The notes under the pieces: generated by a model
What the model was told of the DNA's origin: nothing
Database searches by the model: none
The model's input: only the letters and a program-made list of their open reading frames with translations
Source of the DNA: Balneolaceae bacterium
GTDB taxonomy: Bacteria; Bacteroidota; Rhodothermia; Balneolales; Balneolaceae
Reading direction: 5' to 3'
NCBI GenBank assembly: GCA_007134085.1
Contig: SLLL01000184.1
Coordinates: 1-47,423 of the forward strand
Length of the DNA stretch: 47,423 bases
Made by a program: the position numbers and the translations under genes
Part shown: positions 27,651-35,542 of the stretch, piece by piece
How positions within the stretch are numbered: the first letter of the stretch is position 1
Layout of the letters: every line of letters starts with the position of its first letter

Positions 27651-27734
27651 GCGAGAGTGGCGGAATTGGTAGACGCGCTAGATTTAGGATCTAGTACCTT
27701 TATCGGTGTGGGGGTTCGAGTCCCCCCTCTCGTA
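27651..27734 (+). tRNA. tRNA-Leu (anticodon UAG)
   Basis: Class II tRNA of 84 bases with D-arm GGAATTGGTAGACGCG. The anticodon stem CTAGA/TCTAG (27678-27682, 27690-27694) closes a 7-base loop with TAG at 27685-27687, which reads CUA leucine codons. A long variable region follows, then T-arm GGGGG/CCCCC with loop TTCGAGT. The acceptor stem GCGAGAG pairs with CTCTCGT, leaving a G-U wobble at 1:72, with discriminator A73. CCA is not encoded (ACTA follows). Trigger factor begins 46 bases downstream. Confidence 0.95.
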
Positions 27735-27780
27735 CTATTCCAATCTTACAATATTCAGACAAAAATTAAAGGAAATACAA

Positions 27781-29082
27781 GTGGACATATCTGTTCAGGA
27801 CGTTACCTCGGTAGATAAAGAGATAACCATCAAAGCAAGCAGAGAGGACCTCTCTCCAAAGTTCGACCAGGCTTTTAAAAAATACAGGTCTCAAATTCAG
27901 CTTCCGGGCTTTAGGCCGGGGCGTGTACCTCTGGGAATCGTGAAAAAACGATTTGGAAAAGAGATTGAGCTCGAAGAGATCAACAATTACGTACAGGAAG
28001 TTTACGAAAAGCAGATTGTGCCCGATCATGAGCCCGTTGGCGAAACACAAATGGTTGATATGAAATGGGAGGACGATCAGCTTGAAGTAGTCTTTAAAAT
28101 TGGTGCAAAGCCGGAGTTTGATTTGAAAGAGCTTTCAGAAATCACTGTTGATAAAATGGTGCATGATGTAAGCGAAGAAGAGGTTGAAGAGGAGATTGAG
28201 AGAACCCTTGAACGCCAGGGCAACTGGGAAGAGGTTGAAGGAGAGATCACCGAAGAGTACCGTGTTACTGTTGATGCTGTAAGCCTTGATGAAGATGGAA
28301 ACCCAATTGAAGGCGAGAAAGATGAAGACCAAAAGCTGGATCTTCGTCAGGATGCAGCTAAAGACTTCCGCGACAATCTTATTGGGAAAAAAGTAGGCGA
28401 CGTTGTGAAAATGGAGCTTGGTGAAGGAGATGAGCTGGATCGTTTTGAGATGCGCATCAAAAAAGTTGAGCAGATGAAAGCGCCAGAGCTGAATGACGAG
28501 TTTGCCAAGAAAAACTCAAACGGTGAAGCAAAGAACATTGATGAGTTCAGGAGCTACATCAAGAGTAAAATGCAGGAGTATTACGATCAGTCATCTGATG
28601 ATATCTTCAAGCAAACAGCAATTGACGCTTTAACTGAAGCGCACGAGTTTGATATTCCTGAAGTGATGAAGGAGCAAATTCTAAACTCTTATGTTGAGTA
28701 TGCCAAGCAGCAGAGTGGCGGCGAACTGCCCGAAGGCTTTAACGCAGAAGAGTACAAAGAGAAGATGAGCGAGCAGGCTGTTCGTGAAGGCAAGTGGGCG
28801 TTTATCAGCCAGGCACTTCAGGAGAAGTTTGATGATATCGAAATTAAGCCTGAAGATATTGACGGGCAGCTTGGTGTTGAGGCAGCACGATTTGGCGCAA
28901 CGGTCGATCAGCTGAGGAGTTACTACGCACAGAATCCATCCATGCTTGAGAATCTTCGCACAACTATTCGCGAAAATAAAGTGTTTGCTAAATTAGCAGA
29001 GGAAGTTTCGGTAAATGAACTCTCTAAAGACGAATTTCGTAAAAAGAGAGAAGCTGAAAACGAAAAATCTGAAGACAAATAA
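27781..29082 (+). CDS. tig: Trigger factor
   Basis: Ribosome-bound chaperone that meets nascent chains at the exit tunnel. From the GTG at 27781 it has 433 aa, the usual length. Residues 1-115 form the ribosome-binding domain, with [17 protein letters not shown] (about residues 41-57) as the signature that docks on L23. The central PPIase (FKBP-like) domain (about 150-235) is degenerate, containing [14 protein letters not shown]. The C-terminal helical chaperone domain follows. The reading frame is open back to 27706, but that would start inside the tRNA, so GTG with an upstream AAAGGAAAT (about 27767) is preferred. Followed by clpP after 8 bases. Confidence 0.95.
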   Translation: MDISVQDVTSVDKEITIKASREDLSPKFDQAFKKYRSQIQLPGFRPGRVPLGIVKKRFGKEIELEEINNYVQEVYEKQIVPDHEPVGETQMVDMKWEDDQLEVVFKIGAKPEFDLKELSEITVDKMVHDVSEEEVEEEIERTLERQGNWEEVEGEITEEYRVTVDAVSLDEDGNPIEGEKDEDQKLDLRQDAAKDFRDNLIGKKVGDVVKMELGEGDELDRFEMRIKKVEQMKAPELNDEFAKKNSNGEAKNIDEFRSYIKSKMQEYYDQSSDDIFKQTAIDALTEAHEFDIPEVMKEQILNSYVEYAKQQSGGELPEGFNAEEYKEKMSEQAVREGKWAFISQALQEKFDDIEIKPEDIDGQLGVEAARFGATVDQLRSYYAQNPSMLENLRTTIRENKVFAKLAEEVSVNELSKDEFRKKREAENEKSEDK

Positions 29083-29090
29083 ATCCGGCC

Positions 29091-29738
29091 ATGAACACAA
29101 AACAGCCAATCTTTGAAATCCCACAAATGAGCGAAATCACACAGGCCCAGAATAGCCTAATCCCAATGGTTGTGGAAACCACAAACCGGGGAGAGCGTGC
29201 ATATGATATCTATTCCCGTCTGCTAAAAGACAGAATCGTGATTTTGGGAACACCTGTTAATGATGCTGTTGCGAGTTCAATCGTTGCACAGCTACTTTTC
29301 CTTGAATCTCAGGATGCTGAGAAGGATATCAACCTCTACATCAACAGCCCGGGTGGTGTTGTATCTGCTGGGATGGCAATTTATGATACCATGCAGTATG
29401 TAAAGTGTGATGTATCTACTACCTGTGTGGGTATGGCAGCCTCGATGGGTGCGGTACTCTTAACAGCTGGCACCAAAGGCAAGCGCCATGCACTGCCGCA
29501 TGCCCGTGTTATGATTCACCAACCACTTGGTGGTGTACAAGGCCAGGCGAGCGATATTGAAATTGAAGCTCAGGAAATTTTACGGATCAAAAAAGAGCTG
29601 AGTGGCATTATCGCAGATCATTCCGGTAAGGATATTGAAGAGGTAATCAATGATTCCGACAGAAATAAATGGATGACTGCAGATGAAGCCCAAAAATACG
29701 GCTTGATTGACCGAGTAATGAGACGTGAGAAAAAGTAA
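29091..29738 (+). CDS. clpP: ATP-dependent Clp protease proteolytic subunit
   Basis: Barrel-forming serine peptidase that degrades proteins fed by ClpX or ClpA/C. In the 215-aa sequence the catalytic triad is Ser118 in [11 protein letters not shown], His143 in VMIHQPLGG, and Asp190 in [14 protein letters not shown]. Further signatures are [18 protein letters not shown] (about residue 85) and the C-terminal YGLIDRVM. The N-terminal stretch of about 25 residues is longer than in E. coli mature ClpP and may contain a propeptide. It lies between tig and clpX, a classic order, 8 bases after tig and 72 bases before clpX. Confidence 0.97.
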   Translation: MNTKQPIFEIPQMSEITQAQNSLIPMVVETTNRGERAYDIYSRLLKDRIVILGTPVNDAVASSIVAQLLFLESQDAEKDINLYINSPGGVVSAGMAIYDTMQYVKCDVSTTCVGMAASMGAVLLTAGTKGKRHALPHARVMIHQPLGGVQGQASDIEIEAQEILRIKKELSGIIADHSGKDIEEVINDSDRNKWMTADEAQKYGLIDRVMRREKK

Positions 29739-29810
29739 GAAAAAACTTCTGCTCCAATAATTTTCTCATAAAGATCATAATGCCTACATTCAGGCAGTAA
29801 AACACGTTAC

Positions 29811-31064
29811 ATGAGTAAAAAGAAAGATAACGAATCAGTATTCTGCTCCTTTTGCGGCCGTTCAAGCCATGATGTAAGCTCAATGGTTGCAGGCCCTGAT
29901 GTGTACATCTGTAACCACTGTATTGAAGATGCATCGAGCATAATACAAAGTGACCTTTCTTCCCTTGCCCGGCGCCGCGAAAAGCAGTACAAGCCAATGC
30001 TTAAGCCCCTGGAAATCAAAAACAAGCTTGATGAGTATGTAATAGGCCAGGATAATGCCAAAAAAGCACTCTCTGTTGCGGTTTATAACCACTATAAGCG
30101 TATCTCAAACACTGCGGAGATATCAATTGATGATACCCGTATCGAAAAAAGTAACATTGTTTTATTAGGGCCTACCGGTTCCGGTAAGACTTTACTTGCC
30201 CGTACACTTGCCAAAATTATTGATGTACCCATCACCATTGCAGACGCAACTGTACTGACTGAAGCAGGCTATGTAGGTGAAGATGTAGAAAGTATTCTAA
30301 GTAACCTTTTGCAGGCAGCCGATTATGATGTTGAGCGGGCAAAGCGTGGTATTGTATACATCGACGAGATCGATAAAGTATCGCGCAAAAGTGATAACCC
30401 CTCCATTACCCGTGATGTTTCCGGAGAAGGTGTGCAGCAGGCACTGCTAAAAATTCTGGAAGGCACCACAGCAAATATCCCCCCAAAAGGTGGGCGTAAA
30501 CACCCCGAGCAGAGCTTTATCCAGCTTGATACTTCTGATATTCTTTTTGTTTGCGGTGGGGCATTTAGTGGGCTTGAAGAGGTGATTGCAAGGAGATTAT
30601 CAACAAGCTCAATGGGTTTCCATTCAGACACGCAGAGTAAGTTTGATAAAAACGACCCCCGCATATTTACCCATGTTGAACCGGAAGATCTCCAGAAATT
30701 TGGGCTGATTCCTGAGCTTATTGGCCGTTTGCCAATCATCTGCGGCCTCGAAGAACTCTCTGATGATGCGATGATTGAAATTCTTCTGAAGCCAAAAAAC
30801 GCCATTACAAAGCAATACAAAAAGCTTTTTGAGATGGAAGATGTGGAGCTTGTGTTTGAAGATGACGCACTTACCGCTGTTGTTGAAAAAGCAAGAGAGA
30901 GAAAAACAGGCGCCCGTGGCCTTCGGTCTATCCTCGAAGATGCCATGCTCGAAATCATGTTCATCATCCCGTCTATGAAAAATGTGAAGCGATGTGTTAT
31001 CACCCGCGAAACCATCGAAAAGAAAGCCCCTCCCGTTTACGAGAAGCGTAAAGCATCTGCCTAA
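29811..31064 (+). CDS. clpX: ATP-dependent Clp protease ATP-binding subunit ClpX
   Basis: AAA+ unfoldase that delivers substrates to ClpP. The 417-aa protein opens with a zinc-binding domain: [10 protein letters not shown] and ICNHCIEDA (residues about 8-45). Then come Walker [12 protein letters not shown] (about 116), pore-1 loop [10 protein letters not shown] (about 143), Walker [11 protein letters not shown] (about 178), and the [10 protein letters not shown] segment. Sensor and IGF-loop regions follow, with [21 protein letters not shown] near the C-terminus (in pieces [10 protein letters not shown] and AMLEIMF). Everything expected for a functional unfoldase is present. It probably belongs to the tig-clpP-clpX unit, though the 72-base gap before it leaves room for its own promoter. 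Confidence 0.97.
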   Translation: MSKKKDNESVFCSFCGRSSHDVSSMVAGPDVYICNHCIEDASSIIQSDLSSLARRREKQYKPMLKPLEIKNKLDEYVIGQDNAKKALSVAVYNHYKRISNTAEISIDDTRIEKSNIVLLGPTGSGKTLLARTLAKIIDVPITIADATVLTEAGYVGEDVESILSNLLQAADYDVERAKRGIVYIDEIDKVSRKSDNPSITRDVSGEGVQQALLKILEGTTANIPPKGGRKHPEQSFIQLDTSDILFVCGGAFSGLEEVIARRLSTSSMGFHSDTQSKFDKNDPRIFTHVEPEDLQKFGLIPELIGRLPIICGLEELSDDAMIEILLKPKNAITKQYKKLFEMEDVELVFEDDALTAVVEKARERKTGARGLRSILEDAMLEIMFIIPSMKNVKRCVITRETIEKKAPPVYEKRKASA

Positions 31065-31221
31065 AATCTCTGCAATAAATTTCGATAGGGTACATTCTAT
31101 CATAAAAGTTATCTTGTGAGCGTAAAATTGCTCAACAACGATTTGCAATTACACACAAATCACTCTCGATTTAGCGGATTGTAATTACTCCAGGAATGTA
31201 TAAACTCGGTACTCGCTTCTC

Positions 31222-32502
31222 ATGAATACGTTAATGCCATCAAATCGAATTAAGATCACCCTTGTATCGCTTCTTGTTTTAATTGCGGGTGCATCATTTA
31301 TCTACAATCAGGTTCTTCTGAACCGTATTATGCAGCAGGAGAGAGCCAGCGTAGAGCTATGGGCCAAGGCGTTCGAATTTAATGTGGATCCGAGCCATCA
31401 GGAAATCAGTGCCAAGCTGAATATGGTTGCCAGTATTTTGCGAACCTATCCGGAAGTGCCCGACAGCCTATCACGATTAATACTTGAAGCAGAGTCTGCT
31501 AAGTTCACGCAGGATTTTGTAACCAATGAAATTATCCGCCCGGAGCATCTTTTCAATATACCAGTGATTGTTGTGGATGAGTCGGGGTTTGTGCTGCATA
31601 ACCGGTTTATTGATAGCTACAATTTAGAACCAGAAGAACTATTAACCCGTTTTGCGAGCCTTCACGAGCCTATTATGATCACCCTGGGAGATGGCAACAG
31701 AACACTCAACCAGTATGTGTATTACGGCGAAAGCCCGATGATACAATATCTCCGCTTCTTTCCATATGTACAGTTTGGAATATTGGCACTTTTGATTGGT
31801 GTGGGTTACACTACATATAGAAGTATTACCCGATCCGAACAGTCTAATCTATGGGTAGGAATGACTAAAGAAGCTGCACATCAGCTGGGCACGCCGCTCT
31901 CTAGTATATACGGATGGGTGCAGTTGCTGAAAGACCAAAGCCGTGATGATGAAGGAACACTCAAAATAGCGAACGAAATTGAGAGTGATGTTACACGCCT
32001 GAAGGGGATAGCAGAGCGGTTCAACAAGGTTGGATCCCAGCCGGAGTTGAAGGAGCTGTGCCCCGAGCCTATCATCGATCAGGTGATTACCTACATGGAA
32101 AACCGGATGCCGCAGCTTGGCAAACGCATTGAAGTGAAGAAATCGATTGAAACAAGCGAAAAAGTGATGCTCAATCCGGAGCTGTTTCAGTGGGCTATCG
32201 AAAATCTTATAAAAAATTCAATGGATGCCATTCATAAGAGTGTGGTAGACCCCTACGTATCTGTTTCGGTAATCAGAGACGGCAACCACCTTTTGATAGA
32301 TATTGAAGATTCCGGTTCCGGAATTGACAGAAAATATCTGAAAGAGATTTTTAAACCGGGGTTTAGCACAAAAAAGAGAGGGTGGGGGCTTGGTTTAAGC
32401 CTTACCAAGCGAATTATTGAAGAGTATCACGACGGCAAAATTTATGTGCTGCAATCAATGCCGGATAAGGGTACTACTTTTAGAATATCGCTGCCTTTGT
32501 AG
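31222..32502 (+). CDS. Sensor histidine kinase with short extracytoplasmic domain
   Basis: A 426-aa membrane kinase. Transmembrane helices at about 10-28 and 179-198 flank a periplasmic region of about 150 residues of unknown fold. The dimerisation domain has AAHQLGTPLSSIYGW with His220; the HQLGTP form of the H-box is a subtype I associate with Bacteroidota. The HATPase has IENLIKNSMDAI (N box), EDSGSGID (G1) and GWGLGLSLTKRI (G2). No response regulator gene is adjacent: clpX is upstream (157-base gap) and an ECF sigma gene converges with only 2 bases between stops. It is therefore an orphan kinase, partner unknown. A 5-codon-shorter start at 31234 is possible. Confidence 0.93.
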   Translation: MNTLMPSNRIKITLVSLLVLIAGASFIYNQVLLNRIMQQERASVELWAKAFEFNVDPSHQEISAKLNMVASILRTYPEVPDSLSRLILEAESAKFTQDFVTNEIIRPEHLFNIPVIVVDESGFVLHNRFIDSYNLEPEELLTRFASLHEPIMITLGDGNRTLNQYVYYGESPMIQYLRFFPYVQFGILALLIGVGYTTYRSITRSEQSNLWVGMTKEAAHQLGTPLSSIYGWVQLLKDQSRDDEGTLKIANEIESDVTRLKGIAERFNKVGSQPELKELCPEPIIDQVITYMENRMPQLGKRIEVKKSIETSEKVMLNPELFQWAIENLIKNSMDAIHKSVVDPYVSVSVIRDGNHLLIDIEDSGSGIDRKYLKEIFKPGFSTKKRGWGLGLSLTKRIIEEYHDGKIYVLQSMPDKGTTFRISLPL

Positions 32503-32504
32503 CA

Positions 32505-33080
32505 TTAATCCTGAGCATAGCCACGTTTGGCGGCATACTCCATCAGCTGGGCTTTCAGCAGGTTACGCCCTCTGTGTAACCTTGAACGGATAGTGCCAAT
32601 GGGCACATCAAGCATATTTGCAATCTCTTCGTAGGTGAAGTCTTCCACATCGCAGAGAAGAACAACGGTTCTGAAATCTTCCGGAATGCTGTCGAGCGCT
32701 TGTGAAAGGTCGTCATCAATCAGCTCGCGAAACATTTTGTCTTCGAGGTCGGATGTCTCTGTACGCTCATCTCTGATGGTTTCGTAGAAAGTAGCAACTT
32801 CATCGTAATCAACCTCATGAGGCTTTTTCGATTTCTTTCGATAGTTGTTGATATACGAGTTTTTCAGGATCCGGAATAGCCATGCTTTGGCATTGGTTCC
32901 CTTTTCATAACTACTAAAAAAGCGATAAGCTTTAACGATTGTGTCTTGCACAAGATCTTCTGCGTCGTTGGGATCTGATGTAAGCCTTAAGCCGAAATTA
33001 TAAAGAGCATCAAGATGAGGAATAATTTCATCGTTGAAATCCTGTTGCTTCTTTATTTCTGTTTGTGTGAGATCTGCCAT
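32505..33080 (-). CDS. RNA polymerase sigma-70 family factor, ECF type
   Basis: Extracytoplasmic-function sigma factor of 191 aa, of the RpoE/SigW/SigH broad group. Sigma-2 at about residues 18-90 contains LTSDPNDAEDLVQDTIVKAY (in pieces DPNDAEDLVQD and TIVKAYRFF) and NAKAWLFRILKNSYIN. A linker with an acidic stretch (about 92-125) is followed by sigma-4, with LPEDF-like SIPEDFRTVVLLCDVEDFTYEEIA and helix-turn-helix IANMLDVPIGTIRSRLHRGR (cited in short pieces: SIPEDFRTVV, GTIRSRLHRGR). No anti-sigma gene lies on either side, which is unusual for this group. Two AT-rich palindromes lie in the 173-base region upstream (see repeats). Confidence 0.93.
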   Translation of the reverse strand: MADLTQTEIKKQQDFNDEIIPHLDALYNFGLRLTSDPNDAEDLVQDTIVKAYRFFSSYEKGTNAKAWLFRILKNSYINNYRKKSKKPHEVDYDEVATFYETIRDERTETSDLEDKMFRELIDDDLSQALDSIPEDFRTVVLLCDVEDFTYEEIANMLDVPIGTIRSRLHRGRNLLKAQLMEYAAKRGYAQD

Positions 33081-33172
33081 CCCTTATATTTCCTTACATC
33101 AGCAGAGAGAACCGCAAAAGCAGTTTAGTCTCTTTATGAAGATTTTGTTTAAATAAAAATAATGTTATTCCA

Positions 33173-33190
33173 ATCAATTATCTAATTGAT
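33173..33190. repeat. 18-bp palindrome upstream of the ECF sigma gene
   Basis: ATCAATTA and TAATTGAT, perfect 8-base arms with a 2-base centre (TC). It lies 93 bases before the sigma start and 64 bases past the CPBP protease stop. The dyad and short centre suit a dimeric DNA-binding protein better than an RNA hairpin. Confidence 0.7.
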
Positions 33191-33197
33191 AGAATTT

Positions 33198-33228
33198 ATT
33201 GTTCTTGTAAATAAAATATAAGAACAAT
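33198..33228. repeat. Inverted repeat between CPBP protease and ECF sigma genes
   Basis: Arms ATTGTTCTT and AAGAACAAT (9 bases, perfect) are separated by 13 AT-rich bases, with possible further GTA/TAT pairing inside. No T run follows on either strand, so it is not a canonical terminator. It could be a weak transcript-end hairpin for the upstream gene or an operator. Confidence 0.65.
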
Positions 33229-33253
33229 ATCTGCGTGACAGCGTTTCCGATTC

Positions 33254-33976
33254 TTACATATTAGCTATCACGATTAAATCATACAATGCATGTGTCCATG
33301 CGGCTATCCCAAAACCTCTTATAACATAAACAACATTTAATGCTAACCCAAATAAAAACCTGAATAAAAATGATTTAAATGTAAAGAAATCACCGAATTC
33401 CCCCACGTAATGCACTGCGCTGAAAAGCAATGCGGCAATAATTGCGGCTAATAAATAAGACACATTTTTTTTCTGTGTAAAGTAGTTGAACAGGTAAAAA
33501 AGCCCGCTAACCAGTATTACCCTGAAAAAAAGTTCTTCATACAAACCTGCCCCAAGTGAGAGTGCAAAGAGCTGAAACTTACTGAGCTGCTCAATTGGGT
33601 TACCCGTGCTCATGTTCAGCAGAAACTCCAGAAAGATACCGATAGTGAATCCAAGTATAACTGCGTATAGAGCAGACTCTAGTAGCATAAATCCAAAATA
33701 ATTTTTCTTTAATTGAGGGAGCTGTTTCCGTTTTATAAAGATGATGATGGCCCCTATGATAGCGGCTACAAGGAAAGTGGCAGATAGTGCATTCAAACCT
33801 ACTGCCTGAAAAATCGCTTTGAACCAAACATCTACCGAAATTCTTACCAAATAATCTGCCTGAGGCTGGGAAATACGGATAAGTATTTCATAAAGAACAA
33901 GAAGGGGAAGGCAGGCAATGTAGCTGTAAACAATGCCTCTGGAATGCCGGAAATATTCACTCTTTTTCAGGGACAT
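33254..33976 (-). CDS. CPBP family intramembrane metalloprotease
   Basis: Integral-membrane protein of 240 aa with about seven hydrophobic helices. It belongs to the CPBP/Abi (Rce1-like) group of glutamic or metal-dependent membrane proteases. The diagnostic motifs are present: GLYEELFFRVILVSGLF (EExxxR, about residue 143), FSAVHYVGEFGDFF (second motif with His, about residue 191) and AAWTHALYDLIV (third motif with His and Asp, about residue 225). All catalytic-type residues are retained. It follows the LysM protein by 59 bases and so probably ends the aroC-TPR-LysM unit. Substrate unknown. Confidence 0.92.
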   Translation of the reverse strand: MSLKKSEYFRHSRGIVYSYIACLPLLVLYEILIRISQPQADYLVRISVDVWFKAIFQAVGLNALSATFLVAAIIGAIIIFIKRKQLPQLKKNYFGFMLLESALYAVILGFTIGIFLEFLLNMSTGNPIEQLSKFQLFALSLGAGLYEELFFRVILVSGLFYLFNYFTQKKNVSYLLAAIIAALLFSAVHYVGEFGDFFTFKSFLFRFLFGLALNVVYVIRGFGIAAWTHALYDLIVIANM

Positions 33977-34035
33977 TGATTGAGGAATTTATTGAATTAG
34001 ATAACCCTAACTACACACCTTATTGGCTGAGCTAT

Positions 34036-35211
34036 TTAGTCATCAAGAAAAATGGTAACCATTGGCTGCTCAACAGCAGAAAAGCCAAGCATATTGAATG
34101 CCCGATGAGATAATTTAAGCCCATCGCCCGAATAGCGGTCATTTACCCTAACAAAGACCCCAATACCATTCGATGGGTTTTCAATGTAAATTATGTTTCC
34201 AAGAGCCATGTTTGAGTGAGCAGCTGTAAGCTGGTTTGGGTTGTACAGTTCGCCGCTTGTGGTAGGTGCAGCTCTGTCATTATCTCCATACTTCGATACC
34301 GGAACCGTACCAAGGTTTTCCAGATTGGCATCGCCTCTGAAAGGGTTGGGAAAGTTTCTTGTTGGCGGTAAGAGAACAGTAAGCTGCTGCCCGGATGACG
34401 CATTGCGAACGTTAATATCCGGGTTGAGTGCTTGAAGCTCGGCCTCACTCATTCTGAATCGGTTCAAAATGGTGTTCATATTTTCACCTGATTGAAGCCT
34501 GTGTAAGGCAAAACGGCCCTGAGGGGTTGAATTCTCAGCACCTTCAATAACAGAAGGGGCAGTCTGAATTCTTCGTACCGTTAGGCGCTGGCCAACCCGA
34601 AGCATATCTCCCTGCAGGTTGTTCATGCTTCGCAGTTCTGCAATCGTCATGTCATGATTTCGGGCAATCTGAGTAAGTGTATCGCCACTGCGAACGGTAT
34701 AGGTGTCACTGTCAGAGGCTGCATCTCTGGCACTTCGCACTATGGAGGTACGCTCTTCTTCATCCATCTGTTCAATCTCCTCAACGGTGGGTGGTGCAGT
34801 TTGTCCACTTTCTTCATCCGGCAGAAAGATAACCAGCTCTCTTCCTGCTTCAAGTGATGTGCCACTTAAATTATTCCATTGCTGAATTTCTGCAATGGTA
34901 ACCCCGTATTCCCGTGAAATTGCAAACAAAGACTCACCCGGTTGTACACGATGGGTAATGCTCCCCTCTCTGTTGAGTGGCCTCAAAATTAAAACCTGGC
35001 CCGGGCGAAGATCATCACTTTGAAGGTTATTCCACTCACGCAACTCACCAACCGTTACATCATATTCTCTGGAAATACTGAATAGCGTTTCTCCCTGCCG
35101 GACAATATGCTCCTTTTCAGTTGCTTGAGCGGTTAAACTTTCCATTGTTAGCACAGTGAACAGCCCCAAAAAAATGATAAATAACAGGCTTTTGAGAAAA
35201 CTATGTGTCAT
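34036..35211 (-). CDS. Secreted protein with four LysM repeats and an RlpA-like double-psi beta-barrel
   Basis: A 391-aa exported protein (signal peptide residues 1-30, cleavage near LTAQA). Four LysM domains at about 34-77, 86-130, 170-213 and 235-282 are built on the pattern GETLFSISREY...L..WNNL...L..GQ. The C-terminal part (303-389) has VSKYGDNDRAAPTTSGELYNPNQLTAAHSNMALG, cited as YGDNDRAAPTTSGE and LTAAHSNMALGN, then VFVRVNDRYSGDGLKLSHRAFNMLGF in pieces FVRVNDR and LSHRAFNMLG. This is the RlpA-type double-psi barrel, with Asp358 in the usual acidic position. LysM binds GlcNAc chains; some RlpA proteins are lytic transglycosylases. The start overlaps the TPR gene by 11 bases. Confidence 0.9.
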   Translation of the reverse strand: MTHSFLKSLLFIIFLGLFTVLTMESLTAQATEKEHIVRQGETLFSISREYDVTVGELREWNNLQSDDLRPGQVLILRPLNREGSITHRVQPGESLFAISREYGVTIAEIQQWNNLSGTSLEAGRELVIFLPDEESGQTAPPTVEEIEQMDEEERTSIVRSARDAASDSDTYTVRSGDTLTQIARNHDMTIAELRSMNNLQGDMLRVGQRLTVRRIQTAPSVIEGAENSTPQGRFALHRLQSGENMNTILNRFRMSEAELQALNPDINVRNASSGQQLTVLLPPTRNFPNPFRGDANLENLGTVPVSKYGDNDRAAPTTSGELYNPNQLTAAHSNMALGNIIYIENPSNGIGVFVRVNDRYSGDGLKLSHRAFNMLGFSAVEQPMVTIFLDD

Positions 35212-35542
35212 GTTTCAGGTCTGGTTTTATAAGTTCAAGTGCATCGTTCAGTTCAATAACTGTACGGGTATTATTCTGCTTTTCAGCTACTTTAAGGCCG
35301 GTTTCGTACATCTCTGCAGCTTCCTGTAAACGCCCTGTTCGCTCGTATAGTTTGCCAAGATGATAATAAACCCCTACATACTCAGGATCTTGCTTGAGAA
35401 CCGATTCAAAAAGAATTCTTGCCTTGGATACTTCATTCGATTTCAAAAGTTCGAGGGCAAGCGCAAACTTTGTAAAAGAATCGTTTGGATTCTTTTTCAG
35501 GAAACCGGCAAGCCGTGCTATATTCTTTTTATTCCCGGCCAT
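35201..35542 (-). CDS. Small tetratricopeptide-repeat protein
   Basis: A 113-aa soluble protein made of about two and a half TPR helical hairpins. One is DSFTKFALALELLKSNEVSKARILFESVLKQDPEY, cited as FALALELLKS and ARILFESVLKQDP (about residues 20-54). The other is VGVYYHLGKLYERTGRLQEAAEMYETGLKVA, cited as VYYHLGKLYERTG and AAEMYETGL (about residues 56-86). No signal peptide is present, so it is cytoplasmic and presumably binds a partner protein. It overlaps aroC by 14 bases upstream and the LysM gene by 11 bases downstream, so all three should be translated from one message. No function can be assigned. Confidence 0.85.
   Translation of the reverse strand: MAGNKKNIARLAGFLKKNPNDSFTKFALALELLKSNEVSKARILFESVLKQDPEYVGVYYHLGKLYERTGRLQEAAEMYETGLKVAEKQNNTRTVIELNDALELIKPDLKHDT

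Noticed and set aside
30323-31015. 230-codon open frame antisense to clpX
   Set aside because: Ser/Arg-rich low-complexity translation with no domain pattern; it mirrors codon bias of the strongly supported clpX gene.
31106-31145. Hairpin TGAGC/GCTCA after clpX as terminator
   Set aside because: Stem is short and imperfect, and no T run follows on the plus strand.
33081-33253. Hidden anti-sigma gene beside the ECF sigma factor
   Set aside because: The gap has no open frame of useful length on either strand, and both neighbours are clearly other genes.
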